Positions 11,515 through 19,290 of a stretch of 64,000 bases of DNA are shown in pieces. This stretch comes from Eutreptiella sp. 'Long Island Sound 2002' (taxonomy: Eukaryota; Euglenozoa; Euglenophyceae; Eutreptiales; Eutreptiaceae), in the NCBI GenBank assembly GCA_964036045.1, contig OZ038381.1, positions 125,061,708-125,125,707 of the forward strand. The letters run 5' to 3'. The notes beneath the pieces are model-generated. The model ran no database searches. It saw only the letters and a program-made list of their open reading frames with translations, and was not told the origin of the DNA. Each line of letters starts with the position of its first letter. The stretch's first letter is position 1. The translations under genes and the position numbers were made by a program.

Positions 11515-14500
11515 AGGGGAGGCAGGGGTTCCATGGTCCAGGGGCGTGGAATCGTAGACTCAGGCGGTTGGCCGCATCCAGGAAGCTATCTTGAAGGGCA
11601 TTTTGGCTTGTTGAAAGGAGGGCGTCTCTAACTGCCACACAACTGGCCGGGGGTCCGTCCTGGTTCAGGTACCTTAGTCCCGCCTCAACAAAAGACTTGT
11701 GAACCGCTTTTCCCAGGTGGCGGAGGCCTAGCCCCAGTTTAGCACGTGGCTGGTATATGTCCTTAGTGGAGACTTTGGGCGAGATTCTGCCATGCGTAGC
11801 AAGCCCTTTCCAGACCGCTGCCGTGAGTTCATCTATTTCGCTGGGGAGAAAAGGGTGGGCAATGAGGCGGTAGGTGAGGATTGGTATTAGTTGGACATTC
11901 ACCAGTTTAACCAGCTCAGGGAGGGTGAGGCGAAGCGGGGAAAGGTGTACGAAGTAGCTGTTCAGTTCCGAGTGTATTTGGTGACGGAGGTGCGGGGGGT
12001 GCTTATCGTTGTAGATGTAAACACCCAGGTATTTGTAGCCCTTCCGTGGCTGTTTGGTATCCGGGTTGACAGTGGAAAGTGTGAAGCCGCTTGGGCTCTG
12101 GAAGTCATGCTGTGGGGCGCCTCCCAGGGCGTGCACCTCTGACTTGTCACAGTTCATTTGGAGCCCCCATGTCCTGGCGTCCGTGTCATAGAAGTCAATT
12201 AACTTTTGGATGTAGGTCTGGGAGGGTGATCGGTACAATTTGTCATCGATGAAAGCGTGTGCTGAGGTCTCGGCGGGTCTCTCCAAAGGACAGGGTTGAG
12301 GGGCTGCATGGAGCAGCACGTTAGAATAAAGGATGAACAGGACAGGGGACATGGGGTATCCTTGGCGGAGGCCCCTGGTTTGGAGGTAGTGGTAGGGTGT
12401 GACATTGTTGACAAGAGGGGCATCCTGGGGGTGGGCGTAGAGTCCACTGATCAGGTCTACCAGTCCGGCCGGCATTCGATAGTGGTGGAGGACCCGACGG
12501 AGGGTGGGGTGGGAAAGGCTGTTAAAGGCCTTCTTAAAATCAATGTAAAAATGGTAGGCCTGTGGGCTTCGGGCGATTTCTGCTGTGACGTGAAAAAGGT
12601 GGTCCGTGGTTCGGAAATTTGGCATGCCCCCGTGTTGGCTGTGGTGCATGAGGGAATGATCTCTGATGAAGGTTTGGAGGGCGGAGGCGGCATGTCGGGC
12701 GACTAGCTTGTAGACAGTGTTTAAAAGGGCTATTGGGCGGTAGTTTGCGGGGTCGTGGGGGCATTTTTTCTTGTAGATCAAACATACTTGGGCGGTCGTC
12801 CAGTGGGGAGGCAAGGGCTCATGCAGGAAGCGATTTACCACCAGAAAGAAGAGCGTCTGCAGGTGGGGGGGGAGGACGGAGAGCAGGTAGGTGTTGGTGT
12901 GGTCGTCTCCTCCTGCCTTGCGCGGGTTAGCCGAGTGGAGGATGTCGGTAAACTCTGACCATGTCATGTCCGGGATGTCCTGAGTTTCTGTGCCCGAAGG
13001 GCACTGGGGTGTGTGGCTCAGGAGGCGCTCTGTGAAATCCTCAGGGGGGGTGTAGTCAGGCGAACCCCCCAAGTGGAGGAGCTTTTCCGAAAATATCTTT
13101 GCAACCTCTTTGGTGTCTGTAGCAAGGGTTCCGTTAGAGCGCCTGAGGGAAATTGGAGCCTGATCCGGGGGTTGGAGGTGTTTCTGGATGGCACTCTTGA
13201 GTTGGCGGCCCTGGACGATCGCTCTGTGCACCGCGGTCCGGGCCGATTTCTGTTTCACTTTCTGCCATTCATCGAGGTAGTCATTGAGCTGCCTCATTTT
13301 TTCTCCAAAACGGGGGTGGGAGGCTGGGGGGAGGGCATTGGCCAACTGGGTGAATTCGTTTTGAATTTTGGACGGGGCTGTCCCTCCCGCCGGGGTGGTA
13401 ATCGAGTGGTAGGCCTCCGAGCACTCTCGGAGAATGGCGTCCACTACCGGGACCAGGTCAGAGGTCGGGACGTCAGGGAGGTGTTTGTTAAAGTCCTCAC
13501 ACCATTTCTCGAGGGGTTGCAGTCCCCCTTGAAGACGGAGCAATTCCTGTTTCTTTAGCCTTCGGAAGCGTTTACGGGGAGGTGGGGGGGATTGTGTGGG
13601 GATGAGGGGTGAGTGCAGTTGTGCTGTAACAGGGTGGTGGTCGCTAGAGCAATCACCATAGAGAATTGAAGCGTCAGCAATTTTTTGGTCATGGAAGAGG
13701 CTCCTCGAAGCAAAGATGTAGTCCAATCTGTTCTTAGACGCTGGTCGGGTCCACCCCAGGGCAGTGCTGTGCATGTGTCGGTACGTGTCGATCCATGACG
13801 GGTTACCGCCCGATGTTTTGGAAGTGACCCAGGCCCACGGGTTGGAGTCGGCGTGCAAGGAGTCTAGATGGGGATTGCGGATGCAGTTGAAATCCCCTCC
13901 CACCACATGGTAAGGGTATCGGGAAAGAAGACGCGACAGGTTGATTTCAATCAGGGGGCGCCTGGTAATTGCGGGTGGGGGAGAGTAGAGAGAAGTGAGG
14001 AGCGTGGGGGGGCCGCCTGGGAGGGTTATTTCAACCGAGCACATGAGTCCATCGTTGTCTGAGTTCGGAACAAACTTTGTGTAGGGCCGCAGAGCCGAAG
14101 AGACCACGATGGCAGTGCCATTCTTTTTCTCTCTCTTGTTGATGTTGGTGAAAATTTTGCATTTTTCTCCCCCGTGGCTAAAGATGTGTGGGAGGCTGGG
14201 CTCTTCGTTCAGTTCCTGGAGAAGCAAGACATGGTATCCTTTTTGTAGGTGGTGGAAAATGAAGGGGGTGGGGGGTTTCTTTTCCAGGTTGTGTGAGAGG
14301 ATTTTGATCGTGGGGGGCGGGGGGTTGTTGAGCTTTGCAGCTGGGCGCACATACCCCTTGCTTTGCCTCCAATTGGTCACGGGAGGGGGCTCAAGACCAA
14401 AGCAAGCCAGGTCGGGCAAGCGTGATGGTCGCGGGTTTTTAGGAGTGGGGCGGGGGCGGAGGGGTTCAGAGGATGGAGGGGGGGTGCTCAAACGATGCGC

Positions 14501-14650
14501 GCTGGGTTGAGGGACGCCGAGGCGTTGAAGCAGTTCGTTAAGCTTGCCCGCTGCCGTCTTGAGTCTCGGCGTCGGGCTCGGCGTCCAGAGCACACTGCAG
14601 GTTGCGAAGGATGACCGCCACTCGCCGGTCCCGAGGGACTTCGGTCCCAT
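11327..14650 (-). CDS. LINE endonuclease-reverse transcriptase ORF
   Basis: 1,107 codons without a stop. The APE-type endonuclease, which nicks the target, occupies about residues 95-340: LLLQELNEE, VVGGDFNCI, RLDYIFASR and SSDHHPVTAQ carry the expected Glu, Asp/Asn, Asp and His/Asp residues. The RT follows (about residues 560-820): CPHDPANYRPIALLN, FYIDFKKAFNSL with the first catalytic Asp (near 12540), TRGLRQGYPMSP, and AFIDDKLYRS (near 12245) as the catalytic box. This box reads FIDD rather than the more usual F/YADD. A thumb region of about 250 residues follows. The first ATG (14650) is probably not the natural start, because an AlkB frame runs into it. No LINE clade can be assigned by eye. 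The combination of APE endonuclease and RNase H fits I/R1/Tad-like or plant-type L1 elements. Confidence 0.88.
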   Translation of the reverse strand: MGPKSLGTGEWRSSFATCSVLWTPSPTPRLKTAAGKLNELLQRLGVPQPSAHRLSTPPPSSEPLRPRPTPKNPRPSRLPDLACFGLEPPPVTNWRQSKGYVRPAAKLNNPPPPTIKILSHNLEKKPPTPFIFHHLQKGYHVLLLQELNEEPSLPHIFSHGGEKCKIFTNINKREKKNGTAIVVSSALRPYTKFVPNSDNDGLMCSVEITLPGGPPTLLTSLYSPPPAITRRPLIEINLSRLLSRYPYHVVGGDFNCIRNPHLDSLHADSNPWAWVTSKTSGGNPSWIDTYRHMHSTALGWTRPASKNRLDYIFASRSLFHDQKIADASILYGDCSSDHHPVTAQLHSPLIPTQSPPPPRKRFRRLKKQELLRLQGGLQPLEKWCEDFNKHLPDVPTSDLVPVVDAILRECSEAYHSITTPAGGTAPSKIQNEFTQLANALPPASHPRFGEKMRQLNDYLDEWQKVKQKSARTAVHRAIVQGRQLKSAIQKHLQPPDQAPISLRRSNGTLATDTKEVAKIFSEKLLHLGGSPDYTPPEDFTERLLSHTPQCPSGTETQDIPDMTWSEFTDILHSANPRKAGGDDHTNTYLLSVLPPHLQTLFFLVVNRFLHEPLPPHWTTAQVCLIYKKKCPHDPANYRPIALLNTVYKLVARHAASALQTFIRDHSLMHHSQHGGMPNFRTTDHLFHVTAEIARSPQAYHFYIDFKKAFNSLSHPTLRRVLHHYRMPAGLVDLISGLYAHPQDAPLVNNVTPYHYLQTRGLRQGYPMSPVLFILYSNVLLHAAPQPCPLERPAETSAHAFIDDKLYRSPSQTYIQKLIDFYDTDARTWGLQMNCDKSEVHALGGAPQHDFQSPSGFTLSTVNPDTKQPRKGYKYLGVYIYNDKHPPHLRHQIHSELNSYFVHLSPLRLTLPELVKLVNVQLIPILTYRLIAHPFLPSEIDELTAAVWKGLATHGRISPKVSTKDIYQPRAKLGLGLRHLGKAVHKSFVEAGLRYLNQDGPPASCVAVRDALLSTSQNALQDSFLDAANRLSLRFHAPGPWNPCLPCELRERERLYAAPQNAAPCLATVTKVYKKTATICFDTGESATITERSNFPFTPPKHPSPPPG

Positions 14651-14744
14651 CCACCAAATCGCTCATGCGGTAGGGCACCTGATGCTGCCATTGTTCTCGA
14701 AGTTCTCCCGTGACTTGGAGGGCTGAGTATCGTGGTACCCGCAC
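14538..14744 (-). pseudogene. LINE AlkB-like domain, C-terminal half (shifted frame)
   Basis: This frame reads VPRYSALQVTGELREQWQHQ, then VPYR, and later PRDRRVAVILRNL. In AlkB-type oxygenases the second half of the fold supplies an iron-binding His in a (W/H)xHxIP-like context and an Arg-rich RxxxxxR strand that binds 2-oxoglutarate; both can be recognised here. It follows the first half (in 14663-16723) after a shift of one or two bases near 14745, so this copy does not encode a continuous domain. After the domain a further shift leads into the endonuclease frame, which suggests that AlkB and the endonuclease/RT were once one polyprotein or overlapping ORFs. Confidence 0.75.
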
Positions 14745-16723
14745 ACCGGGCCATTTCCTTTACGGAACTCCATGGTGGTAGCCCCCATGAGTGAAATAGA
14801 GGTGATAGTGTCGCCTAGGTCATCGATGTCCTTATGCCATCCTATGCCCACCCCAGGTTCATAGTCGTTCACGCTGACTTGGTTCGGCTCCACCGCTAGC
14901 AGGGGGATGTTCTCCGAGTCTTTAGCGTCCATGAGGTTGTCGATGAGATTCATGAGCTCCGTGGGGAGCTCCTCCGCTCGTTCGAGGGTGTGGGAGGCAT
15001 CCACATACTTCCATCCGTAGTGCAGCTTGCCTCTTCGGGTCTCTCTCACCCATTCCTGTTTCTCGAGGTGGGCCATTAGGGTGGTCTCCATAGTCATGTT
15101 GATGACGTCCTCGATAATGCGTAAGCCCGGGAGGTCTTCCTCCGTGAGGTCCTCCGGTTGTCGATCTTCTTGTCGCGGCGGGCGGCGAGGCGGGCGTAGG
15201 AGTGTTTGATGCTCCTTGTAGTTGGCGATGTAGTCCTTGAGGAAGGCCCCCGCGCCGACGTTCAGGCCCGCTCGCACTCGTGCTTCCGCCGGGCGATCCT
15301 CCTCAGCCACCGAGGGGTCGAGTTGTAGGAGTGTGTCAACCTGTAGATAAGGTTGGGACGGGTGAAAGGAAATGGGGCCCACAGCAAAACCCGTGGCAAA
15401 TTGAGCGGATTGGAGCTTCTCATAGGTGACGGAGTAGAAGCTTATGGGAGGATTTTCGGATCTCGAGTGGAGTTCAAACCGCGTGAATGGGCCTAGGAGA
15501 CCCGCCGCACATTGAATGTGAAAAAGTGAGGTCGTGTTGGGCGCTTGGACATCCACCTCGTTTGGCTCTCCCTGACTAGGCATCGGCGGCGTAATAGAGA
15601 CCATGGTCGGCGGAGATTTAGGGTGGGCGTCCTGCTTGCCTCCTTGTCCAAATGCATTGAAGGTGATCAACGCTCCGTCCTTTGAGGTGCACATTACCAT
15701 CGCTCCATTAGTGTGGAGGAAAGAGGCAAAGGTAGAGAGAGGCGAGCGCCCTTCGTCGCTTGGGGTATTGCTAAGGTCCAATCGGACTATCACGCTATCC
15801 CGGCTCTTGATTGACGTGCCCATGACACGGGTGCGCCCTCGTCCCCCAATCATGTGGCCCATGAGGGTGTTCATGACCTCGGTGGGTGTAAATTCTCCCT
15901 TGTGGCGGTTCCTCTCGTTGCGTGACGGGTTCACAAAAAAAGAGTGTTGGTCAACCATTTTTGCCACTTCAATCACATAGAATCGCCCTCGTAAGAAATC
16001 TCCATGCTCCAAAGCCACGGACATAAGTTCGTTTGCAAGAGCCGGAGCCATGGTATAGTCGTACGGATAATAATTTGGGTGTGGTGCACGAAGGGCTTCT
16101 CCGTTCTCAAAAAGATATTTGCAATTGGTGGTAGTCGCCGCGCCCTCAAAGTCCGGTGCAAGCGTATTGTTCAACCATTTGTAGAAGTCCCGCACGTTGC
16201 CTAGCTCCGCTTTCTTTCGGGTGTTGGTGTCTTCTTGGTCACTCGGGAGCTCTCGTTGATCGATGATCTCGCGTAGCACGTCAAATCGAAGTAGGACATG
16301 CACTTGCTCTATATCCAAGTTGGTACTTTGATGTACCAAGCGACGTAGGCTCAAGGAGTGGTCAACCGTGACGCTCGGGTGCTTAGACGGAGCATACCAT
16401 GATTGGGAATGAAGTCGGTAGGCGATGTATGGCACGGCGAGGGCATTCCCCAAAATGTATTGGGCGTTCTCAACGTTTTGGTTGCCGGGGATCCACCATT
16501 GCTTTGCATCATGGAAGCTAAAGCGTTGCGTAATAAAGGGGCGTAAGGGAGTGAGAAGCAAACGGGGGTCAACCAACAAGCAATTTTCCGCATTGCAATT
16601 TTTAATGGGCGCCGGTAACATGAACCATCCCTCGAACTCTTCGTTGCGCGAGCGGGCTAGTTGAAGGGCGTGTCCTATTGAGGCCGCCCAATCCGTCACG
16701 GTCTCTACGGTGGTTCCCAAGTC
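14663..16723 (-). CDS. LINE upstream ORF with AlkB-like oxygenase N-terminal half
   Basis: The open frame runs from the LINE 5' end to 14663 and is also open into the gag upstream (to 17272). The first 500 or so residues (from DLGTTVETVTDWAASIG) match no family I recognise. They are soluble-looking, with no membrane segment or zinc motif. After a Pro/Arg/Glu-rich hinge (near 15140-15200) comes LPGLRIIEDVINMTMETTLM and then AVEPNQVSVNDYEPGVGIGW followed by HKDID. This is the AlkB signature NxYxPGxxIxxHxD with its iron-binding His and Asp (near 14830), and SISLMGATTMEFRKG is the next strand. AlkB enzymes oxidise methyl groups off nucleic-acid bases. In a LINE such a domain could repair or demethylate element RNA or cDNA, but that is inference. 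Confidence 0.8.
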   Translation of the reverse strand, partial: DLGTTVETVTDWAASIGHALQLARSRNEEFEGWFMLPAPIKNCNAENCLLVDPRLLLTPLRPFITQRFSFHDAKQWWIPGNQNVENAQYILGNALAVPYIAYRLHSQSWYAPSKHPSVTVDHSLSLRRLVHQSTNLDIEQVHVLLRFDVLREIIDQRELPSDQEDTNTRKKAELGNVRDFYKWLNNTLAPDFEGAATTTNCKYLFENGEALRAPHPNYYPYDYTMAPALANELMSVALEHGDFLRGRFYVIEVAKMVDQHSFFVNPSRNERNRHKGEFTPTEVMNTLMGHMIGGRGRTRVMGTSIKSRDSVIVRLDLSNTPSDEGRSPLSTFASFLHTNGAMVMCTSKDGALITFNAFGQGGKQDAHPKSPPTMVSITPPMPSQGEPNEVDVQAPNTTSLFHIQCAAGLLGPFTRFELHSRSENPPISFYSVTYEKLQSAQFATGFAVGPISFHPSQPYLQVDTLLQLDPSVAEEDRPAEARVRAGLNVGAGAFLKDYIANYKEHQTLLRPPRRPPRQEDRQPEDLTEEDLPGLRIIEDVINMTMETTLMAHLEKQEWVRETRRGKLHYGWKYVDASHTLERAEELPTELMNLIDNLMDAKDSENIPLLAVEPNQVSVNDYEPGVGIGWHKDIDDLGDTITSISLMGATTMEFRKGNGPVCGYHDTQPSKSRENFENNGSIRCPTA

Positions 16724-16790
16724 GTGGGCTTCTTCATGATCCTCTGGGGTGGTCACGGTCCAGAGATCTTGGCCGCTTCCACTCCCTTCC
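16724..16790. repeat. LINE target-site duplication, right copy (67 bp)
   Basis: Second copy of 9263-9329, at the 5' side of the minus-strand LINE. It is immediately followed on the minus strand by the first LINE codons. Confidence 0.92.
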
Positions 16791-17579
16791 TCTGCAGTGT
16801 TAACCGTGTCCCCCTTGACCTCTCGCTGCTGGCGATCTGCTCGATGACCTCCATGTCCATGGCCCTGTCGATCCTGCACGTGGGCCTCGTTCTTGGCGTT
16901 GAGCTTCAGCTCCACCGTGATGTACTTCACGATCTCGTCCAGGCTCATGCGGGCGAAGATGACCTGCATCCTCAGCTGTTCTCTGCGCCTCCACTCCACG
17001 TTGTTGAGGCGCATCAGCTTTTGCCCCATGGTGTCGCCGAATACCTCCACGTAGACGGCTTTCTTCAACCCCAACATTCGGCTGGGCTTGCCGAGGTTTC
17101 GCCGGTAAAACTCCATTATTCCGGCGTGGGTGTCCTCCGATGCCATGATCCGTACGGCCACGCGCTTCTTCGCTCTCTTCTTCTCCTCGTCCTCCACTCG
17201 CCTGTTCCAGTGGCCGGGGGGGACGTCCTTCAGCAGGTGGCGGATCTCGCTGGCCTCATTCCAGTCCTCCACCAGCTTGATGCTTCTTTGGTACTTGCGG
17301 ATGTACCGATTCCATTCTCGGATCCCTCAATTCCCCGCGCTCTAGCGGCAGCGGAATGGACCTAAAATCCTCCAACTTCTGGTTGGGGGCGTCCACTCGC
17401 TCCTCGTCCTCCAGCCACTCGAGGCAGGCCTGCTTCGTCTGGATCAGTCCCTCGCGGATCTGATCCCTGAGCTCCTCCTCAGGTCCTGCGCCAGCCTGTG
17501 TGGGAATGTCCGACATACCAACTTGTCCCTTGGCGCTCCCTTCATCTCGCCGACGACCTCCTCGGCGAAGTCCTCCCAA
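16724..17579 (-). pseudogene. Element A gag, central (capsid-like) part
   Basis: The frames 17256-17579 and 16724-17272 together match C gag residues of the capsid region: ELRDQIREGLIQTKQACLEW, WNEASEIRHLLKDVPPGHW, KKRVAVRIMASEDTHAGIME, and QVIFARMSLDEIVKYITVEL. These helices are of the kind found in Ty3-type capsid. Frameshifts at about 17330 and 17450-17480 break it. The last part runs in frame into the LINE ORF, giving an 869-codon chimera. Confidence 0.85.
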
Positions 17580-19290
17580 TCCAGGAGGAAATCATCCAGG
17601 TTCGAGGGGTTGCCATCGTAGTAGGTGATTTGGATTCCCCTGAGGTCGTCAATCCTGATGGCGTCTCCAACGTCCGCAGCCACCACTCCAACGAGACGGA
17701 TACCACCTGTGGCCGGGGGGTGTGAGTACACTCCCCTTACATCCCTCTCCTCCATGGAGTGCGGTCCAGTAGGCCCTGAACCCATGGGGTTTGGGATGCG
17801 GGAAGGACTTGCTTCACCGGCTGTCCATATCCCCGTATTGGGGTCCTTCACCCACAGGTGTCCGCCTGGGTGGCCTCGACCATGTCCGTCGGCGCTTCCC
17901 ATGGTTCGCCCCTGCATGGTCTGGCTCTGGATCTCCTCTTCCGCATAAACTGCATGGGCAGTCGTAGTGGTCGGTGGGTCCTGGGCGGCATGGGACATCT
18001 GTACCGTCAGGCTCCTCAGGTCCGTGGTTGCGTGCCCTTCCCGCATGGACCCAGCTGGTGCCGTGTATTCCCCGCGCATTGTTGATTCCCTGAACATTGG
18101 AACAATCGGCAGCGCACCCGGTTCAACACGCGGAGGCGCGTAAGGTGCCTCTGCAGGGCCGCTCATGGGTTTATCAATGGCGCTCCTGAGGGTCTTAACC
18201 CGCTCCACCAGCTCTGCTGCTTCCGGCTTTGCCGGGAGCTCCGGACCCGAGGCGAGGGGTTGTAACTCCTCTAGCCTTTTCAGGCGTCCCGACATGTCCT
18301 CCACCAGGTGGAGGAGGCTGTCCACCACTCGCTGCTGCTTCTGCAGGGCCAGCTCCAGATTCTCTCGGTACCGGACCTGTTCTGCTCGCAGCTCCGCCAT
18401 GTCTCTCTCCGCTGCCGACTGGTCATCCAGGATCCCCGCGACGTCCTCTACTAGACCGTCCTTCGCGTTGTCCAGGCGGTCGAGGTGCTGCACGATGGCG
18501 TCCATCCCCATCTTTGGGTACTTGCCGATGAGGAAGAATACGTGCTCGCAGCGGCACTCAACGTGCTTTCCACCTGATCCGGCGCATCCCACGGTTTCCG
18601 GCGCCTCGGACTCCTCCGCCATGGGTGTGTCGCCCGTGCTATCCCGCGTTGGCTCCGTGTGCCGGGCCATGGGCGCCGTTCTGGCTCTGGCAGGCCTCTC
18701 CAACGCCTCGGCGTCATGCTCCAGGCTGGGCTCGGGGGCCGTGTTCGCCCTTGTGGGCGGTCTGGCCATCTCCTCCGACTCCGAAGAGTGAGCTGTCCGA
18801 TAGCCCTCGGAGTGCCCCTCGGAATCTGCAGCTGACCACAGCCTGACCGGGCTGGGATCCGTCTCCATCGCCCTGGCTTCCGCCGCGGGTTTTGGGGACC
18901 TGCGCTTCCGGTAACGCCGGGCTCTGCCGTTGCTGCCAGTCTCCTCCAAGTCCTCTGCAGCGGACCGGAGGTTGCAAGCCTTGCGGCATTGCCTTTCACA
19001 CATGGAGGCCAGGTCCTCCATGTCCAGCCCATGTCCTGCAAGGGCTCTCTGTTCTTAGCATCTTTGCTCTTCTCAGGCTCCCAGTCCGGCGTCGACTCGA
19101 CGGACTCCACGATCTGCACCCGGCGCGTCCTTGGGCAGGGCTCATGAGGACCCAAGTCCCCGGTGCGGCGGTAGGGGGCAGGTACTCCTCTGCTACCATA
19201 AAGAAGGTCCCTACCAGGACCGGCCCCTGCTGTACCCCTTCCACCATATTCCGTCACTCCTAGGGTCTTGCTTCTCACCAGGGTCTGCAT
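17444..19290 (-). pseudogene. Element A gag, N-terminal part starting in the LTR
   Basis: Homologous to the start of C gag. The ATG at 19290 lies inside the 5' LTR and the frame MQTLVRSKTLGVTEYGGRG continues through the primer-binding site (DLLYGSRG). A frameshift near 19040 moves the reading to the frame of 17444-19021, which starts MEDLASMCERQCRKACN. It has a Cys-containing segment (CRCEHVFFLIGKYPKMGMDA), a strong coiled coil (RYRENLELALQKQQRVVDSL and onward, near 18270-18400) and a Pro/Gly-rich hinge. It ends out of frame at 17444. This is structural protein for the intracellular particle; no enzyme motif. Confidence 0.87.
19187..19198 (-). promoter_or_regulatory. Element A primer-binding site (initiator tRNA-Met)
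   Basis: On the minus strand TGGTAGCAGAGG follows the LTR end CTTTA directly. It is complementary to an initiator-Met tRNA 3' end CCTCTGCTACCA. The same 12 bases follow the 5' LTR of C. The site also lies within the gag reading frame. Confidence 0.9.

Larger units (their letters stand above)
9330..16723 (-). mobile_element. AlkB-containing LINE (non-LTR retrotransposon) inserted in element A gag
   Basis: The 7,394-bp block lies between two copies of a 67-bp gag segment and is absent from the gag of C. On the minus strand it encodes, in order, a protein of unknown family of about 500 residues, an AlkB-like oxygenase domain, an APE-type endonuclease, a LINE RT, an RNase H and a C-terminal Cys/His cluster. 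There are no LTRs. I see no poly(A) at its 3' end (left, near 9330), which reads ...GTGTCTACGTGC into the target copy. Frame changes near 14740, 14600, 11400-11500 and 10490 split the coding region. Some could be natural ORF overlaps, but several look like decay in C- or G-rich runs. Confidence 0.9.

Noticed and set aside
12296-13558. Plus-strand Gly/Val-rich frames opposite the LINE RT
   Set aside because: Shadows of the RT and endonuclease coding strand, with no domain.
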